64,000 nucleotides of DNA from Pedobacter cryoconitis (GCF_014200595.1 NZ_JACHCG010000003.1:348084-412083), one strand, 5' to 3'; positions 10,886 through 20,373 are shown, counted from the stretch's first letter. Translations and numbers: made by a program. The notes: generated by a model from the letters alone, not told the origin.

Positions 10886-10929
10886 AATTTGTGTTTCTCT
10901 TTGTTTCCTGACTGATTTCTAATATTTTG

Positions 10930-13900
10930 TTATTGTATCTTTTTCAGAATACTGTTGATCTGCTCCTGTTGGTTATTCATCCGGGTTTGCAGTTCTTCTA
11001 TTTGTTTTTGCTGTTCTTTTACGGCCTGGATCAGCATTCCTGTAAGCTGGGTGTAGTCAACTTTAAGGAAGCCATCTTTACCTGTAGTTACCATCGCTGG
11101 ATATACCTTTTGAAGTTCCTGGGCAATGACACCGATTTTAGATCCGGATGCGTATTTATGCTGGTCTTTGTATTCAAATTTTACACCTCTGAGCTGATCT
11201 ATTTTTTGCAATACGTTGCCAAGGGTTTCAATATTGGTTTTCAATCTTTTGTCTGATGGGGTATAGAAGTTTCCGTTAACGGTTACGTCCTGTCCGAAAC
11301 TGGCGTTACCTTGTGTATCGAAAGTCAGTCCTTTTCCGTCAACACCGTCATTGCTGATAGCATAAACAGAAAGTTTAATGCTTTCTGTAGCTTTATGATT
11401 ACCCAGGTTATCTTTCGCATTAGCACCTGCGGTCAGTAAGCCGGCATCCACATACTTTTTAGTTGCTGCGTCCTGATTCGCGATCGGATCAACCAGATTG
11501 GTCAGTTTGAAATTTCCCATGGATACATCTGCCTGTGCTGAACCGAATCCGCTTAATGGGATTACATTTTTAGGAGTGGATACAGCGATACCTGATGCGT
11601 TACCTACATAAAGGTTTTGATCAGCCAGTTTATTGTCCATTGGTACCCAGTCTTTACCGTTATAAACGTATAAGCGGTTGTCTGCGGTGTTGTAATAAGT
11701 GTCTCCTGCAACTGCTGTACCCGGAGCAGTTGGCCCTACTGGTGTTTTAGTCGTTTTTGAATCTACATATTTCTTAGTCGCTGCATCCTGATCTGCTAGC
11801 GGATCGGCAAGGGTAGTCAGTTTAAAGTTACCAAAAGATATATCTGCTGCCGGAGTACCAAAGCCACTGAGTGGAACTGAAGTTTTTGGAGTGGAAACGG
11901 CATTGCCTTTAACATCACCTACATACAATTCTGTATTGTTTAGTTTATTGTCTACAGGTACCCAGTCTTTACCGTTATAAACGTACAGGCGGTTATCTGC
12001 GGTATTGTAGTAAGTGTCACCCGCAACTGCTGTACCCGGAGCGGTTGGCCCTACTGGTGTTTTAGTACTTTTTGAATCTACGTATTTTTTAGTGGCGGCT
12101 TCCTGATCTGCTGTTGGATCTGCCAGGTTAGTAATTTTGAAATTAGTAGTTCCATTCCCTATCGAAAGATCTTTTAGCGCATTTCCAAAATCACTCAGCG
12201 GAATTGCATTTTTATTAACTGCAACTGCTTTATTCGAAGCATCACCTACAAAAATATGGTCGTCTTCTAATACTAAAGCGCCAGGAGCAGCAATCTTGTC
12301 ATCTACATATTTTTTAGTGGCGGCATCCTGATCAAATGTTGGATTTTTCAGGAAACTAATACCAAATTGTGTAGTGGCATCTCCCATGTATAGCGTCTCG
12401 GCCGCTTTTGCAAAACCACTTACCGGAATCTGACTTTTTAATGTGGCCGCAGCTTTTCCTGATGCATTACCTACAAAGAAATTTCCAGCCGGTAAAGCAA
12501 GAAGAGAAGCCGGTGCTTTAAAAATATCATCTACATATTTTTTGGTTGACGCATCTTCGTCCGCTACAGGTGCAGCCAGATTTCCCAGTGTAAAACCACC
12601 CATTAAAATATCAGCTGTGGGTTTACCAAATTCACTTAAGGGAATACTGCTTTTTAATACTTCTGAAGCTTTCCCTGCCGCATCTCCTGCAAACAGATAA
12701 CCAGTGGCCAACGAAATATTGGCAGGGCTGATCACTTTGGTATCTACATAGTTTTTAGTGACTGCATCTTGTGCTGCTGCTGGTTCTGCAAGACCCGTAA
12801 GTTTAAAACCGCCAATAGCAAGATCTGCAACAGGTGTACCAAATCCATTTAGTGGAATTGCATTTTTAGCAATCTGTACGGCAAGATTAGCGTCTCCACC
12901 CACCAATAAATTTCCTTTTGACAGGATAAGATTACTCGCATTCGTTTGCCTGTTGTCTACATAATTTTTAGTAGCCGCATCCTGTGCTGCGGTAGGATCT
13001 GCAAGGTTGACAATTTTAAAGTTACCTCCGGTAGTTCCAGTTCCCATTGATACATTTGCGGTAGCTTTATCAAAGCCACTTACAGGTATTAAGTTTTTGG
13101 CAACTGCGACTGCTTTGTTAGCGGAGTTACCAACAAAAAAACTATTATTTGTCAGCCCCAGTATAGCAGGATCGGTAAATAATATATCTACATAACTTTT
13201 AGTAGCGGCATCAGAGGCAGCAGAAGGATTACCCAGATTGGTGATTCTGAAATTGGTGCTTCCATCTCCCATTGAAACGTTGTCAGAAGGATTTCCGAAT
13301 CCACTTAACGGAATATTCAGCTTATCTAATTTCTCATCAGTAACCGCAAGGTCCTTAATGGTTAATTTTCCGGCATTGGTAATTGTTGCATCTCCTGATA
13401 ACGCAACTGAAGTGGCTACGTTAGACGCATTACCAACAAAAATCTGCCCATTACGTAATGCATTATTAATCGACATCCAGGCTGTACCATTGTAAACATA
13501 TAGTTTATGATCAGAGACATTATAAAATAAATCTCCACCTTTTACAGGAGCCGCCGATGGGTCAGGATTAATGTTCCCGCCTGGTGTTGAGCCATTGGTT
13601 GAGATCTTAAACCATACCCCGCCATTATAGATGTAGGTATTGTTATCATCTTTATTGAAGAACATTTCTCCGATTTTGGTCGGATTAGGAAATTCACCTG
13701 CCGAACCGCTTGCAATGATCCCGCTTCCCAGAGGAACCCAACCATTTGCTGTAAATGCATACAGTTTTTTATCTGTTACATTATAGTACAAATCCCCAAA
13801 TTTCGGGTCTTTAGGTATTTCGGTATCACTACCAGATTTAAATCCCCGGATATCACGGTCAATATCTAAGATCGCTGCATTCTGTACTGCGATTTTTAAT

Positions 13901-14313
13901 TTATCATTTATGTTTTCTGCATCGTAAGTTGCCATTGCATATCCTTTGGAAGTAGGACGAAAAAGCGTTCCGCTTGCATATGCTGTAGGGTATGATAGCC
14001 CCGCAACTGTAGAGCCTCTGAGATAAGTCACGTCAGCAGTAATCTGTTCTCCCTTAAGGCTCGTAATTTTATCAATCCTGAAAGTTAATCCAACGTTATC
14101 CGCAATGACATCTCCAACCTTAACATCTGCCGCAGTATAGATGTACGTCATGTCTGTAAAGTCTCCTTCAATTGAATAGTTCGATGCCGGAGTTGAGGGG
14201 ACCTCAGATACTCCGGAAATATAAAACCTACCGTTAAGAGGTGACTGTGCCTTGCTGCAAATGGCAAATAATACCAGCACAGAGGTAAGAATATAATACT
14301 TTTTGAATCTCAT
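10930..14313 (-). CDS. Secreted tail-fibre-like protein with C-terminal S74 intramolecular chaperone
   Basis: This 1127-residue protein has a Sec signal peptide (MRFKKYYILTSVLVLFAICSKAQ). Residues about 180-300 hold three Y-N-G-x-W modules. The middle has eight repeats of about 70-105 residues with a phage tail-fibre signature (SGFGxPxxDxSMG, KITNLxxPxxxQDAATKKYVD). The last 108 residues match the peptidase S74/endosialidase chaperone domain (SDKRLKTNI, GVIAQELQKVYP, DYTQLTGMLIQAVKEQ, then a coiled coil). Ser1020 and Lys1025 match the known S-x4-K self-cleavage dyad. In phage tailspikes this domain trimerises a beta-helical fibre and then cuts itself off. Here it sits in a chromosomal protein with a signal peptide and no phage neighbours, so a trimeric surface fibre is the likely product. 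It begins 38 bases after the upstream collagen-like gene. Confidence 0.88.
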   Translation of the reverse strand: MRFKKYYILTSVLVLFAICSKAQSPLNGRFYISGVSEVPSTPASNYSIEGDFTDMTYIYTAADVKVGDVIADNVGLTFRIDKITSLKGEQITADVTYLRGSTVAGLSYPTAYASGTLFRPTSKGYAMATYDAENINDKLKIAVQNAAILDIDRDIRGFKSGSDTEIPKDPKFGDLYYNVTDKKLYAFTANGWVPLGSGIIASGSAGEFPNPTKIGEMFFNKDDNNTYIYNGGVWFKISTNGSTPGGNINPDPSAAPVKGGDLFYNVSDHKLYVYNGTAWMSINNALRNGQIFVGNASNVATSVALSGDATITNAGKLTIKDLAVTDEKLDKLNIPLSGFGNPSDNVSMGDGSTNFRITNLGNPSAASDAATKSYVDILFTDPAILGLTNNSFFVGNSANKAVAVAKNLIPVSGFDKATANVSMGTGTTGGNFKIVNLADPTAAQDAATKNYVDNRQTNASNLILSKGNLLVGGDANLAVQIAKNAIPLNGFGTPVADLAIGGFKLTGLAEPAAAQDAVTKNYVDTKVISPANISLATGYLFAGDAAGKASEVLKSSIPLSEFGKPTADILMGGFTLGNLAAPVADEDASTKKYVDDIFKAPASLLALPAGNFFVGNASGKAAATLKSQIPVSGFAKAAETLYMGDATTQFGISFLKNPTFDQDAATKKYVDDKIAAPGALVLEDDHIFVGDASNKAVAVNKNAIPLSDFGNALKDLSIGNGTTNFKITNLADPTADQEAATKKYVDSKSTKTPVGPTAPGTAVAGDTYYNTADNRLYVYNGKDWVPVDNKLNNTELYVGDVKGNAVSTPKTSVPLSGFGTPAADISFGNFKLTTLADPLADQDAATKKYVDSKTTKTPVGPTAPGTAVAGDTYYNTADNRLYVYNGKDWVPMDNKLADQNLYVGNASGIAVSTPKNVIPLSGFGSAQADVSMGNFKLTNLVDPIANQDAATKKYVDAGLLTAGANAKDNLGNHKATESIKLSVYAISNDGVDGKGLTFDTQGNASFGQDVTVNGNFYTPSDKRLKTNIETLGNVLQKIDQLRGVKFEYKDQHKYASGSKIGVIAQELQKVYPAMVTTGKDGFLKVDYTQLTGMLIQAVKEQQKQIEELQTRMNNQQEQINSILKKIQ
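11620..12080 (-). repeat. Near-identical duplicated module inside the tail-fibre-like gene
   Basis: Two copies of a block encoding TPVGPTAPGTAVAGDTYYN followed by a LYVYNGKDW motif lie 315 bases (105 residues) apart, around 11642 and 11957. They are about 90 percent identical at DNA level by eye, much closer than the other repeats in the gene. This points to a recent in-frame tandem duplication. Confidence 0.75.
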
Positions 14314-14351
14314 TTTAACAATCCTTATTTTTAATAAAAATCAATTGCTTA

Positions 14352-17300
14352 CTAGAAAGTGATGACCAGAGAATAAACCTTGTATGTAGTAGGAATAAAC
14401 TTCATAGATAAAACATTACCTGTATAACTTTCCACACTCAGGAATGAACCCTGACCGGCAGTACCAATGGTTCTGAACTGGTGAGCCATTCCATTTGCAC
14501 CTCCGGAATTTCTATCCAGCAAAATAATACTTGTAGGCACCCATAAATTCTGGACACCTGAATTGATGTCTGCATTGGCATCTTTCATATCAAAATATAA
14601 AACTGGTGATGGATCTGATGCTGCTTTACCAAGCAGCGGGTTATCGATATTTAACCTTAGTGTAGATAAACTCACTCCTTTAGGGATAGTAATTGTAAAC
14701 AAGTTTTTAACCCCTGCAATTGGCCCGTCAGATTGCACTACTGTAACTCCATCATCTGATGCTTTGACCATTGCATAGCTGCTTGCTGGCAATGGGTAAA
14801 TTTTAAATGCACCGCCGCCCCCGCCGCCTGCTACCGGAGTAACCCAATTCGCTTTTTTACCATCGGCACTTACTGTCAGGACTTTATTGGCGTCTGTTGG
14901 TGTTACGATATCATCTATCTTATCTAGTTTAATCTTATCTGTATTTGGCATCAAACCAGCTGCTGTAGCTGTTGCAGCTGGAATAATAGCTGCTTTTCCC
15001 GGAGTTGTTGGGGTAATTGTTCCTTGTGTGGCTGCTGCGGTGTAAGTTAAATCTGTAGCCGCACCGCCACCGCCTGCTGGTGTTGCCCAGGTAAATCCAC
15101 CGCTTCCGTTTGAAGAAAGGACTTGTCCTGTTGTCCCGTTAGCGGTAATGTTATTTAATTTGGTAGCGGTAATGGTTTGGTTTGCAATATCTGCTGCGAC
15201 AACTGTCCCGTCCAGAATATGTGATGAGGTTACTTTATTCACTCCGATCGCGGTCGTAATTGGCCCGGTACCGCTTCCACTTACATCACCCGAAAGGACT
15301 ATGGTTTGATCACCTGTATTTGTGCCGGCTAAATTATTACCGATAATTGTTCCTGGCGTATTGATAGAGGTTGGCGTGATATTTCCTAAACTCAGCGAAA
15401 TACCTGGTGTAGTAGAGGGCGCTGCCACTGAACCAATGATACCATTATTGGTCGTCAGCGATACGTTAGTTACCGTTCCGCTACCACCACCCCCGCCTGC
15501 TGCGTTTAAAGTATTGCCAGTAAAACTTAAACCTGTTCCTAAAGTAATTTCACTTACTGCTGTTCCTGATGCACCCGACCCTAATAATTTATTAGGAGTC
15601 ATCGCCTGCATTTTTGCATAAGTAACTACACCCGGCTGAATAACTACTGTATTTTTAGCTGTAGTTTTTACATCTCCGGTAATAATTGCATTGGTTTCTA
15701 CTGTTTGGGATTTACCAGGAATATCTGTCTGATCACCTGTATTTGTTCCGCTCAGGTTACTTCCGGTAATAGTCCCGCTTGTACTGATAGCGCCTGTAGC
15801 ATTGATCGCTGTTGGGGTAATCGCACCTAAACTCAGCGTAATTGCTGGTGTAGTAGCCGGATTAGCTACAGTACCACTGATCCCATTTGCATTTGTAATG
15901 GCAACGGAAGTTACTGTTCCACTGCCCCCACCTGTATTGGCTGTCCATAATGCAGCGGTACCACCACTATTTACGGTCAGTACTTTATTGGCATCTGCTG
16001 CTGTAAATGCCGGAACCTTTTTATCAATATATGTTTTTGTTGCTTTTTCTGTTGGGAATTTCACATCTGAGTTACTGGCAAATGTTCCGTCAGTACTTTT
16101 GTTAACGGCATCTTCTTTACCTGTAAGCGCAGCGGTGTGGGCTGCAACGGTAGGGTTTGCACTGACTCTTGCTTCTGTATAATATTTATTACCAGCTTCA
16201 GTGACCTGATCTGTAGTATAATCACCAGGCGCCGCAGCAATTGCCCCGGTTCTGCCAAATACAGTAGAAATAGTACTGCTGCTGCTTACTTTATCCCAGG
16301 CTGTACCGTTTGAAATCACCCAGTCTCCTACATTTAAAGTCAAACCTTGTTGTGTTCCTGCTGTGGTTACCACAAAATAGTACCCTTTGTTAGCGGAACC
16401 CGGAGCCGCCAGGGCTGGTGAATTCGACACCGCGTTATAGACACCCTGATAAGTCACTGCCCCGGTTAAAGAGTTTGGTAGATATTTACTGTCAATTTTA
16501 CCAGATCCGTCTAATGGGGTTACGCCCGAAGGCGATCCTTTTTCTGTAATATTTATTTTTCCATCCAGCGCTGCTTTAGTCAGGTCACTGATGATTTTAT
16601 CTTTATCTGCTGTATTTTGAATATTGCCAAGACCTAAGTTTGTTCTTGCTCCGGCAGCGTCTGTTGCGCCTGTTCCACCATTGGCAATTGCCACTACACC
16701 TGTTACATTAACAGCCGTAGCAGCAGATCCTGCTGTGGTTGCAGAGGTTGCATTCCCGATTAAATCTGCTTTGATTTTACCTGCGGAGAAATCACCGTTG
16801 GCATCTCTTTTAACGATTGTATTAGGGGTATTGGCAGCAGTTGCTGCGTTTGCAAGGTTTACACCGTCTTTAATCACATCAGCAGCTAAACCGCCAACTT
16901 GTTTGACTAAAGGCAAATCTGCTGTACCTGTAAAGTCTCCTGCTAGTTTCAGCTTTCCTTTGGTGGTTGCATCTGCATCAGGAACTGCTCCTGCTCCTAT
17001 TTCAGCTGCTTTTACTGCTGCCGCAACTGTTTTATCTACATAAGTTTTTGTTGCTTTCTCTGTAGGAAACTTATCATCTGAGTTACTTGCAAATGTGCCG
17101 TCTAAACTTTTATTTACAGCGTCTTCTTTTAAATTTAATCCCAATTCTGTTTTCAGATCAGCCGGGGTAACTTCGATGAGCGTAGTTGCGTTTCCTGCTT
17201 TAATATAATTTCCGGCAGTATAAGAATCCTTACCCGTTCCACCATTGGCAACTGGAAGAATACCTGTTAATGAACCCGCTGTCACTGTGCCCCAGGTACC

Positions 17301-19946
17301 ATCTCCGCGAAGAACTTTTGTTCCATCCGCAGTACCTGTAGTTTTCAATGCAGCCAGTGGAATGGTTCCATTACCAAAAAGTTGCTCTTTGAGGGTTCCG
17401 GTAGTCAGGTTATCTGCATTTGTCTGGTCAACGTTCTGAACTTTATCTAAAAGAAGTACCGATTTGACTTCCGCCGCATTAAGTGGCGTTGGTGCTGCTG
17501 GTGTTAAACCAGGGTTACCCAAAATTGTATTTGCAGGAATAGGGGCCAGACTTAAAGTAGCATCACCACTGGTCGCTCCTCCTGCTAATCCTGTTCCGGC
17601 AATTACGCTGGTTATACCGCTGGTACCACCTGGTGCTGTTGCTGACAATACTCCGCCTGCGTCAATACTCAGGTTTGCACCCACTTTGATTCCTCCCAGT
17701 GCCGAAGCAGAAGCAATTGGTAAAACGTAATTACCAGTACCCAGACCATCCAGCTTCGCTTTATCTGCCGGAGTAAGCAGACCCGATTTAGTTGTCGTTG
17801 CATCAGGAATGTTCACTGCTAATGTTCCACCATTGATGGCGATACCATTACCAGCAGTAATGTATTCAGGTTTACCGGCCACTGCTGTACTATTCCCTAT
17901 TAATGAATTGGGTAAAGCATCAGCCATTTTTGCCAGCGTAACGGCTTTGTCGGCCAGGCTTAAGTCTGTTGTATTTCCGTCTCCGGTTAAGGTTGCATCA
18001 TGTTTAACACCTGTCATCCCACCACCTGTAGAAGTTGTGATCTTACCTTGCAATTCTTCTAATGCAGCTTGTACATTCGTTGAAACCAGTGCGCCTTTTG
18101 GGGTAACGGGAACAGTAAGTGCGATCTGACTACCACCATTATTAGCCATATTATTGATCAGGGTGAGCTGTGCATCGGTCACGTATTTTTTATCAGTTGT
18201 TTCTGCTATATCAGCAGTAGTGGCATCTTCGCCTTTGATTACTAATCCTTTGGTATCATAAGTTATTTTAGTTTTAGTTGCAGCGATTACCGGAGTATTG
18301 CTGTCTACCTTTTTATTCAGTTCATTTTTAACTGCATCACTTACTGGCTTATTGATATCGGATGTATTGTCCACATTTCCTAAACCTAAGTTTGTTTTAG
18401 CATCAGGTGCATTGTTTGCACCTGTACCGCCATTAACAATGGCAACTATACCACTCACATTACGTGCTGTACCATCAATATTACCTGTAGCATTTCCAAT
18501 GTTTGGTGTCGTTAAGGTTGGCGAATCACTTAATACAATAGCTCCTGTACCGGTTGTTGTTGCAGCTGTAATTGCACCTGTTTTTCCTTTTAAAATACCT
18601 TCTACTGAAGTTCCAAGGGTAATATTTGGTGTAGTTGATGGGTCAGTAACTGAACCTGTTAACCCATTTGCCGGGGTTACTGAGACAGAAGTAACAGTTC
18701 CCTGCCCGATATTACCGCCAGCACCAGATGTTGCATAGGTAATCCGGCCTTTTGCATCTATAGTAACATTTGCAGATTTGTATTCACCAGGAACAACGCC
18801 GGTATTTGATAATCCCAATGGTTTGCTCAAATTCCCAAGGCCTGTAAGTGAGGCATCATGCACAACTGGCCCGCCGCTGCTGCCATCGCTTAATAAAGAG
18901 TAAAGATCTACCTGGCTGTTTCTTGGCCCTGATATGGATAATACGGTCCCAACAAGGCTTAATGATTGGTTTAGGTTTTCAAGACTTACTGTATTTCCGC
19001 CTTTTATAGATAAGTTACTTGCTCCATCATAACTTAGTGCTGGCGTTTGCCCACCACCACCAGGCACGGCAGGGCCTGTAATTAACAGGTCATCCACATA
19101 TTTTTTAGTCACCGCATCCTGATCTTTTGTCGGTGTTGCCAGATTCGTTATTCTGTATCCTCCTAAGGACACATTTTTAATTGGTGCCCCAAATCCACTC
19201 AGTGGAATATTCGTTTTATCCAGATCAATATTGCCAATTGTTCCGTTCGCAATTTTAGCTGAAGTAACAGCGTTGTCTGCCAGATCAAGGGTCAGGTCCT
19301 TCAGCACAGCCTCCTGACCATTTCCGATCGTAATAGTCCCTCCTGACGTGACTGTTTTCCCTATTGCGGGTAAAGAATTCCCCGGAAGTCCTGGGATACC
19401 TTGAATACCCTGTATCCCCTGAAGTCCTTGAACTCCCGGAGCTCCAGGTGTACCCGGAATACCTTGCAGCCCCTGGACACCAGGATCTCCTTTTGCCCCG
19501 ACCAATACTGTCCCGTTTGATGGCCAGTTTCCTGATCCTTTGGGGCCATATAAAGTATTATTACTGGTGTTCAGATAGAAATCCCCGTTTGAACCTATAG
19601 TTGAAGCAGGAGCAACATTTCCATTTAAGATAGTATTTCCACTGGCTCCATTCCCTCCGGAAGTTAACTCTGAGTTATTTACCAGCCTCTGCCACTGTCC
19701 GTTATTGTAAAAATAAAAGCCTGGAGAACTGTTAGTCTGATAAACTAATAAACCATTGGCAGGGTTATTGATATCGTTACGTTGTAAAAGCGACATCCTT
19801 GGGATAAGAAGACCCTTTGAAGTAGAAAGTATTTCAAGCTGGGCACTTGCATCAGGAACGTTAGTTCCAATTCCAACTTGAGCTTTAGCACCGAATGCAG
19901 AGAGCAGTCCGATAAGCACGGCAAAATGCTTAACTTTTTTATTCAT
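14352..19946 (-). CDS. Secreted collagen-like / tail-fibre-like giant protein
   Basis: This 1864-residue protein begins with a signal peptide (residues 1-23, ending AKAQ). A typical Bacteroidota N-terminal segment follows (VGIGTNVPDASAQLEI, GLLIPRMSLLQRN, FYFYNNGQW). Residues 150-188 are 13 perfect Gly-X-Y triplets, a short collagen-like rod. The body is low-complexity tail-fibre-like sequence with repeated VNGGTGANNAPDAKTNLGLG, KFPTEKATKTYVDK, GTVTSV and NTGDQT motifs, including two pairs of obvious internal duplicates. The last 150 residues are different: non-repetitive and beta-rich, with no S74 domain, and may be a distal head. It is the first gene of the three-gene operon, with a candidate promoter 15 bases upstream. 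A secreted adhesive fibre is likely; the ligand is unknown. Confidence 0.88.
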   Translation of the reverse strand: MNKKVKHFAVLIGLLSAFGAKAQVGIGTNVPDASAQLEILSTSKGLLIPRMSLLQRNDINNPANGLLVYQTNSSPGFYFYNNGQWQRLVNNSELTSGGNGASGNTILNGNVAPASTIGSNGDFYLNTSNNTLYGPKGSGNWPSNGTVLVGAKGDPGVQGLQGIPGTPGAPGVQGLQGIQGIQGIPGLPGNSLPAIGKTVTSGGTITIGNGQEAVLKDLTLDLADNAVTSAKIANGTIGNIDLDKTNIPLSGFGAPIKNVSLGGYRITNLATPTKDQDAVTKKYVDDLLITGPAVPGGGGQTPALSYDGASNLSIKGGNTVSLENLNQSLSLVGTVLSISGPRNSQVDLYSLLSDGSSGGPVVHDASLTGLGNLSKPLGLSNTGVVPGEYKSANVTIDAKGRITYATSGAGGNIGQGTVTSVSVTPANGLTGSVTDPSTTPNITLGTSVEGILKGKTGAITAATTTGTGAIVLSDSPTLTTPNIGNATGNIDGTARNVSGIVAIVNGGTGANNAPDAKTNLGLGNVDNTSDINKPVSDAVKNELNKKVDSNTPVIAATKTKITYDTKGLVIKGEDATTADIAETTDKKYVTDAQLTLINNMANNGGSQIALTVPVTPKGALVSTNVQAALEELQGKITTSTGGGMTGVKHDATLTGDGNTTDLSLADKAVTLAKMADALPNSLIGNSTAVAGKPEYITAGNGIAINGGTLAVNIPDATTTKSGLLTPADKAKLDGLGTGNYVLPIASASALGGIKVGANLSIDAGGVLSATAPGGTSGITSVIAGTGLAGGATSGDATLSLAPIPANTILGNPGLTPAAPTPLNAAEVKSVLLLDKVQNVDQTNADNLTTGTLKEQLFGNGTIPLAALKTTGTADGTKVLRGDGTWGTVTAGSLTGILPVANGGTGKDSYTAGNYIKAGNATTLIEVTPADLKTELGLNLKEDAVNKSLDGTFASNSDDKFPTEKATKTYVDKTVAAAVKAAEIGAGAVPDADATTKGKLKLAGDFTGTADLPLVKQVGGLAADVIKDGVNLANAATAANTPNTIVKRDANGDFSAGKIKADLIGNATSATTAGSAATAVNVTGVVAIANGGTGATDAAGARTNLGLGNIQNTADKDKIISDLTKAALDGKINITEKGSPSGVTPLDGSGKIDSKYLPNSLTGAVTYQGVYNAVSNSPALAAPGSANKGYYFVVTTAGTQQGLTLNVGDWVISNGTAWDKVSSSSTISTVFGRTGAIAAAPGDYTTDQVTEAGNKYYTEARVSANPTVAAHTAALTGKEDAVNKSTDGTFASNSDVKFPTEKATKTYIDKKVPAFTAADANKVLTVNSGGTAALWTANTGGGSGTVTSVAITNANGISGTVANPATTPAITLSLGAITPTAINATGAISTSGTITGSNLSGTNTGDQTDIPGKSQTVETNAIITGDVKTTAKNTVVIQPGVVTYAKMQAMTPNKLLGSGASGTAVSEITLGTGLSFTGNTLNAAGGGGGSGTVTNVSLTTNNGIIGSVAAPSTTPGISLSLGNITPTSINTPGTIIGNNLAGTNTGDQTIVLSGDVSGSGTGPITTAIGVNKVTSSHILDGTVVAADIANQTITATKLNNITANGTTGQVLSSNGSGGFTWATPAGGGGAATDLTYTAAATQGTITPTTPGKAAIIPAATATAAGLMPNTDKIKLDKIDDIVTPTDANKVLTVSADGKKANWVTPVAGGGGGGAFKIYPLPASSYAMVKASDDGVTVVQSDGPIAGVKNLFTITIPKGVSLSTLRLNIDNPLLGKAASDPSPVLYFDMKDANADINSGVQNLWVPTSIILLDRNSGGANGMAHQFRTIGTAGQGSFLSVESYTGNVLSMKFIPTTYKVYSLVITF
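19383..19499 (-). repeat. Collagen-like Gly-X-Y segment, 13 triplets
   Basis: Residues 150-188 of the collagen-like protein read as uninterrupted G-X-Y triplets with frequent G-I-Q, G-L-Q, G-I-P and G-A-P. Such segments can form triple helices, which would agree with a trimeric fibre. The DNA is locally GC-rich compared with its surroundings. Confidence 0.85.
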
Positions 19947-19960
19947 GAGCGTATTGAATT

Positions 19961-19990
19961 TAAAAATAGTAGATTAGATTTTATAGCAAA
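19961..19990 (-). promoter_or_regulatory. Candidate Bacteroidota-type promoter of the giant-fibre operon
   Basis: On the minus strand TTTG (19990-19987) is followed after 18 bases by TATTTTTA (19968-19961), close to the TTTG/TAnnTTTG consensus of Bacteroidota primary sigma promoters. The start codon at 19946 would then follow a very short leader. The last base of the -7 box departs from consensus. Confidence 0.4.
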
Positions 19991-20072
19991 AAAGGGGAAA
20001 TAAGCATAAACAGGCCCACTCTAAACACAGAGTACACCGTTTATTCATTTCCAATTACAGGTTAGCAGTTAA

Positions 20073-20282
20073 ATTGTTAAAATTGCGGATCAGGAATCTT
20101 CTGATAATCCATACACTCAGGTGGTGCGAAAATTAGTGGAGAGAGACCGTCTTTGTTGTACTTTAGATGTTTTTTCATTACTGGAAATATATTTACAGGA
20201 ACAATCGTTAAGCATTGAATATTTGCATTTTAGCCCGATAGATAAAGGCCATTTAGCAAAAATTTATCAATTTGGTAGCTAA
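20073..20282 (+). other. Cryptic open frame without ATG, possible gene remnant
   Basis: A plus-strand frame of about 69 codons opens after a TAA at 20070 and closes at the TAA at 20280-20282. It has no ATG; GTG at 20121 would give 53 residues. The translation is plausibly protein-like (RKLVERDRLCCTLDVFSLLE, IYLQEQSLSIEYLHF) but I recognise no family. Its stop codon overlaps the 20272-20290 palindrome. It could be chance, a small gene with a GTG start, or the tail of a decayed gene. Confidence 0.2.
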
Positions 20283-20290
20283 GCTACCAA
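20272..20290. promoter_or_regulatory. Perfect palindrome, possible operator
   Basis: TTGGTAGCTAAGCTACCAA is a perfect inverted repeat with 9-bp arms around a single central A. The tiny loop makes a protein-binding site more likely than an RNA hairpin. It lies about 280 bases upstream of the fibre-operon promoter candidate. Confidence 0.45.
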
Positions 20291-20342
20291 TCCATATCTG
20301 AATTTTATTGCACAATAAGTAAAGTCACCACAGCAGGACGCA

Positions 20343-20373
20343 AACTCACAGGTCAACAATCTGACTGTGAGTT
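20343..20373. other. Hairpin with 9-bp perfect arms
   Basis: AACTCACAG and CTGTGAGTT flank a 13-base loop. An AT-rich tail follows on the plus strand without a clean T-run. It could be a weak terminator for plus-strand transcription through the cryptic frame, or an operator. Confidence 0.4.

Noticed and set aside
1..19900. Many short plus-strand open frames across the first 20 kb
   Set aside because: They are antisense to three long minus-strand genes with clear domains and regular repeats. They recur at the repeat period, as expected for shadows of a repetitive gene.
10930..19946. A prophage, suggested by the tail-fibre repeats and the S74 domain
   Set aside because: No capsid, terminase, portal, integrase or lysis gene is visible, the proteins have Sec signal peptides, and ordinary chromosomal genes follow at 20517.
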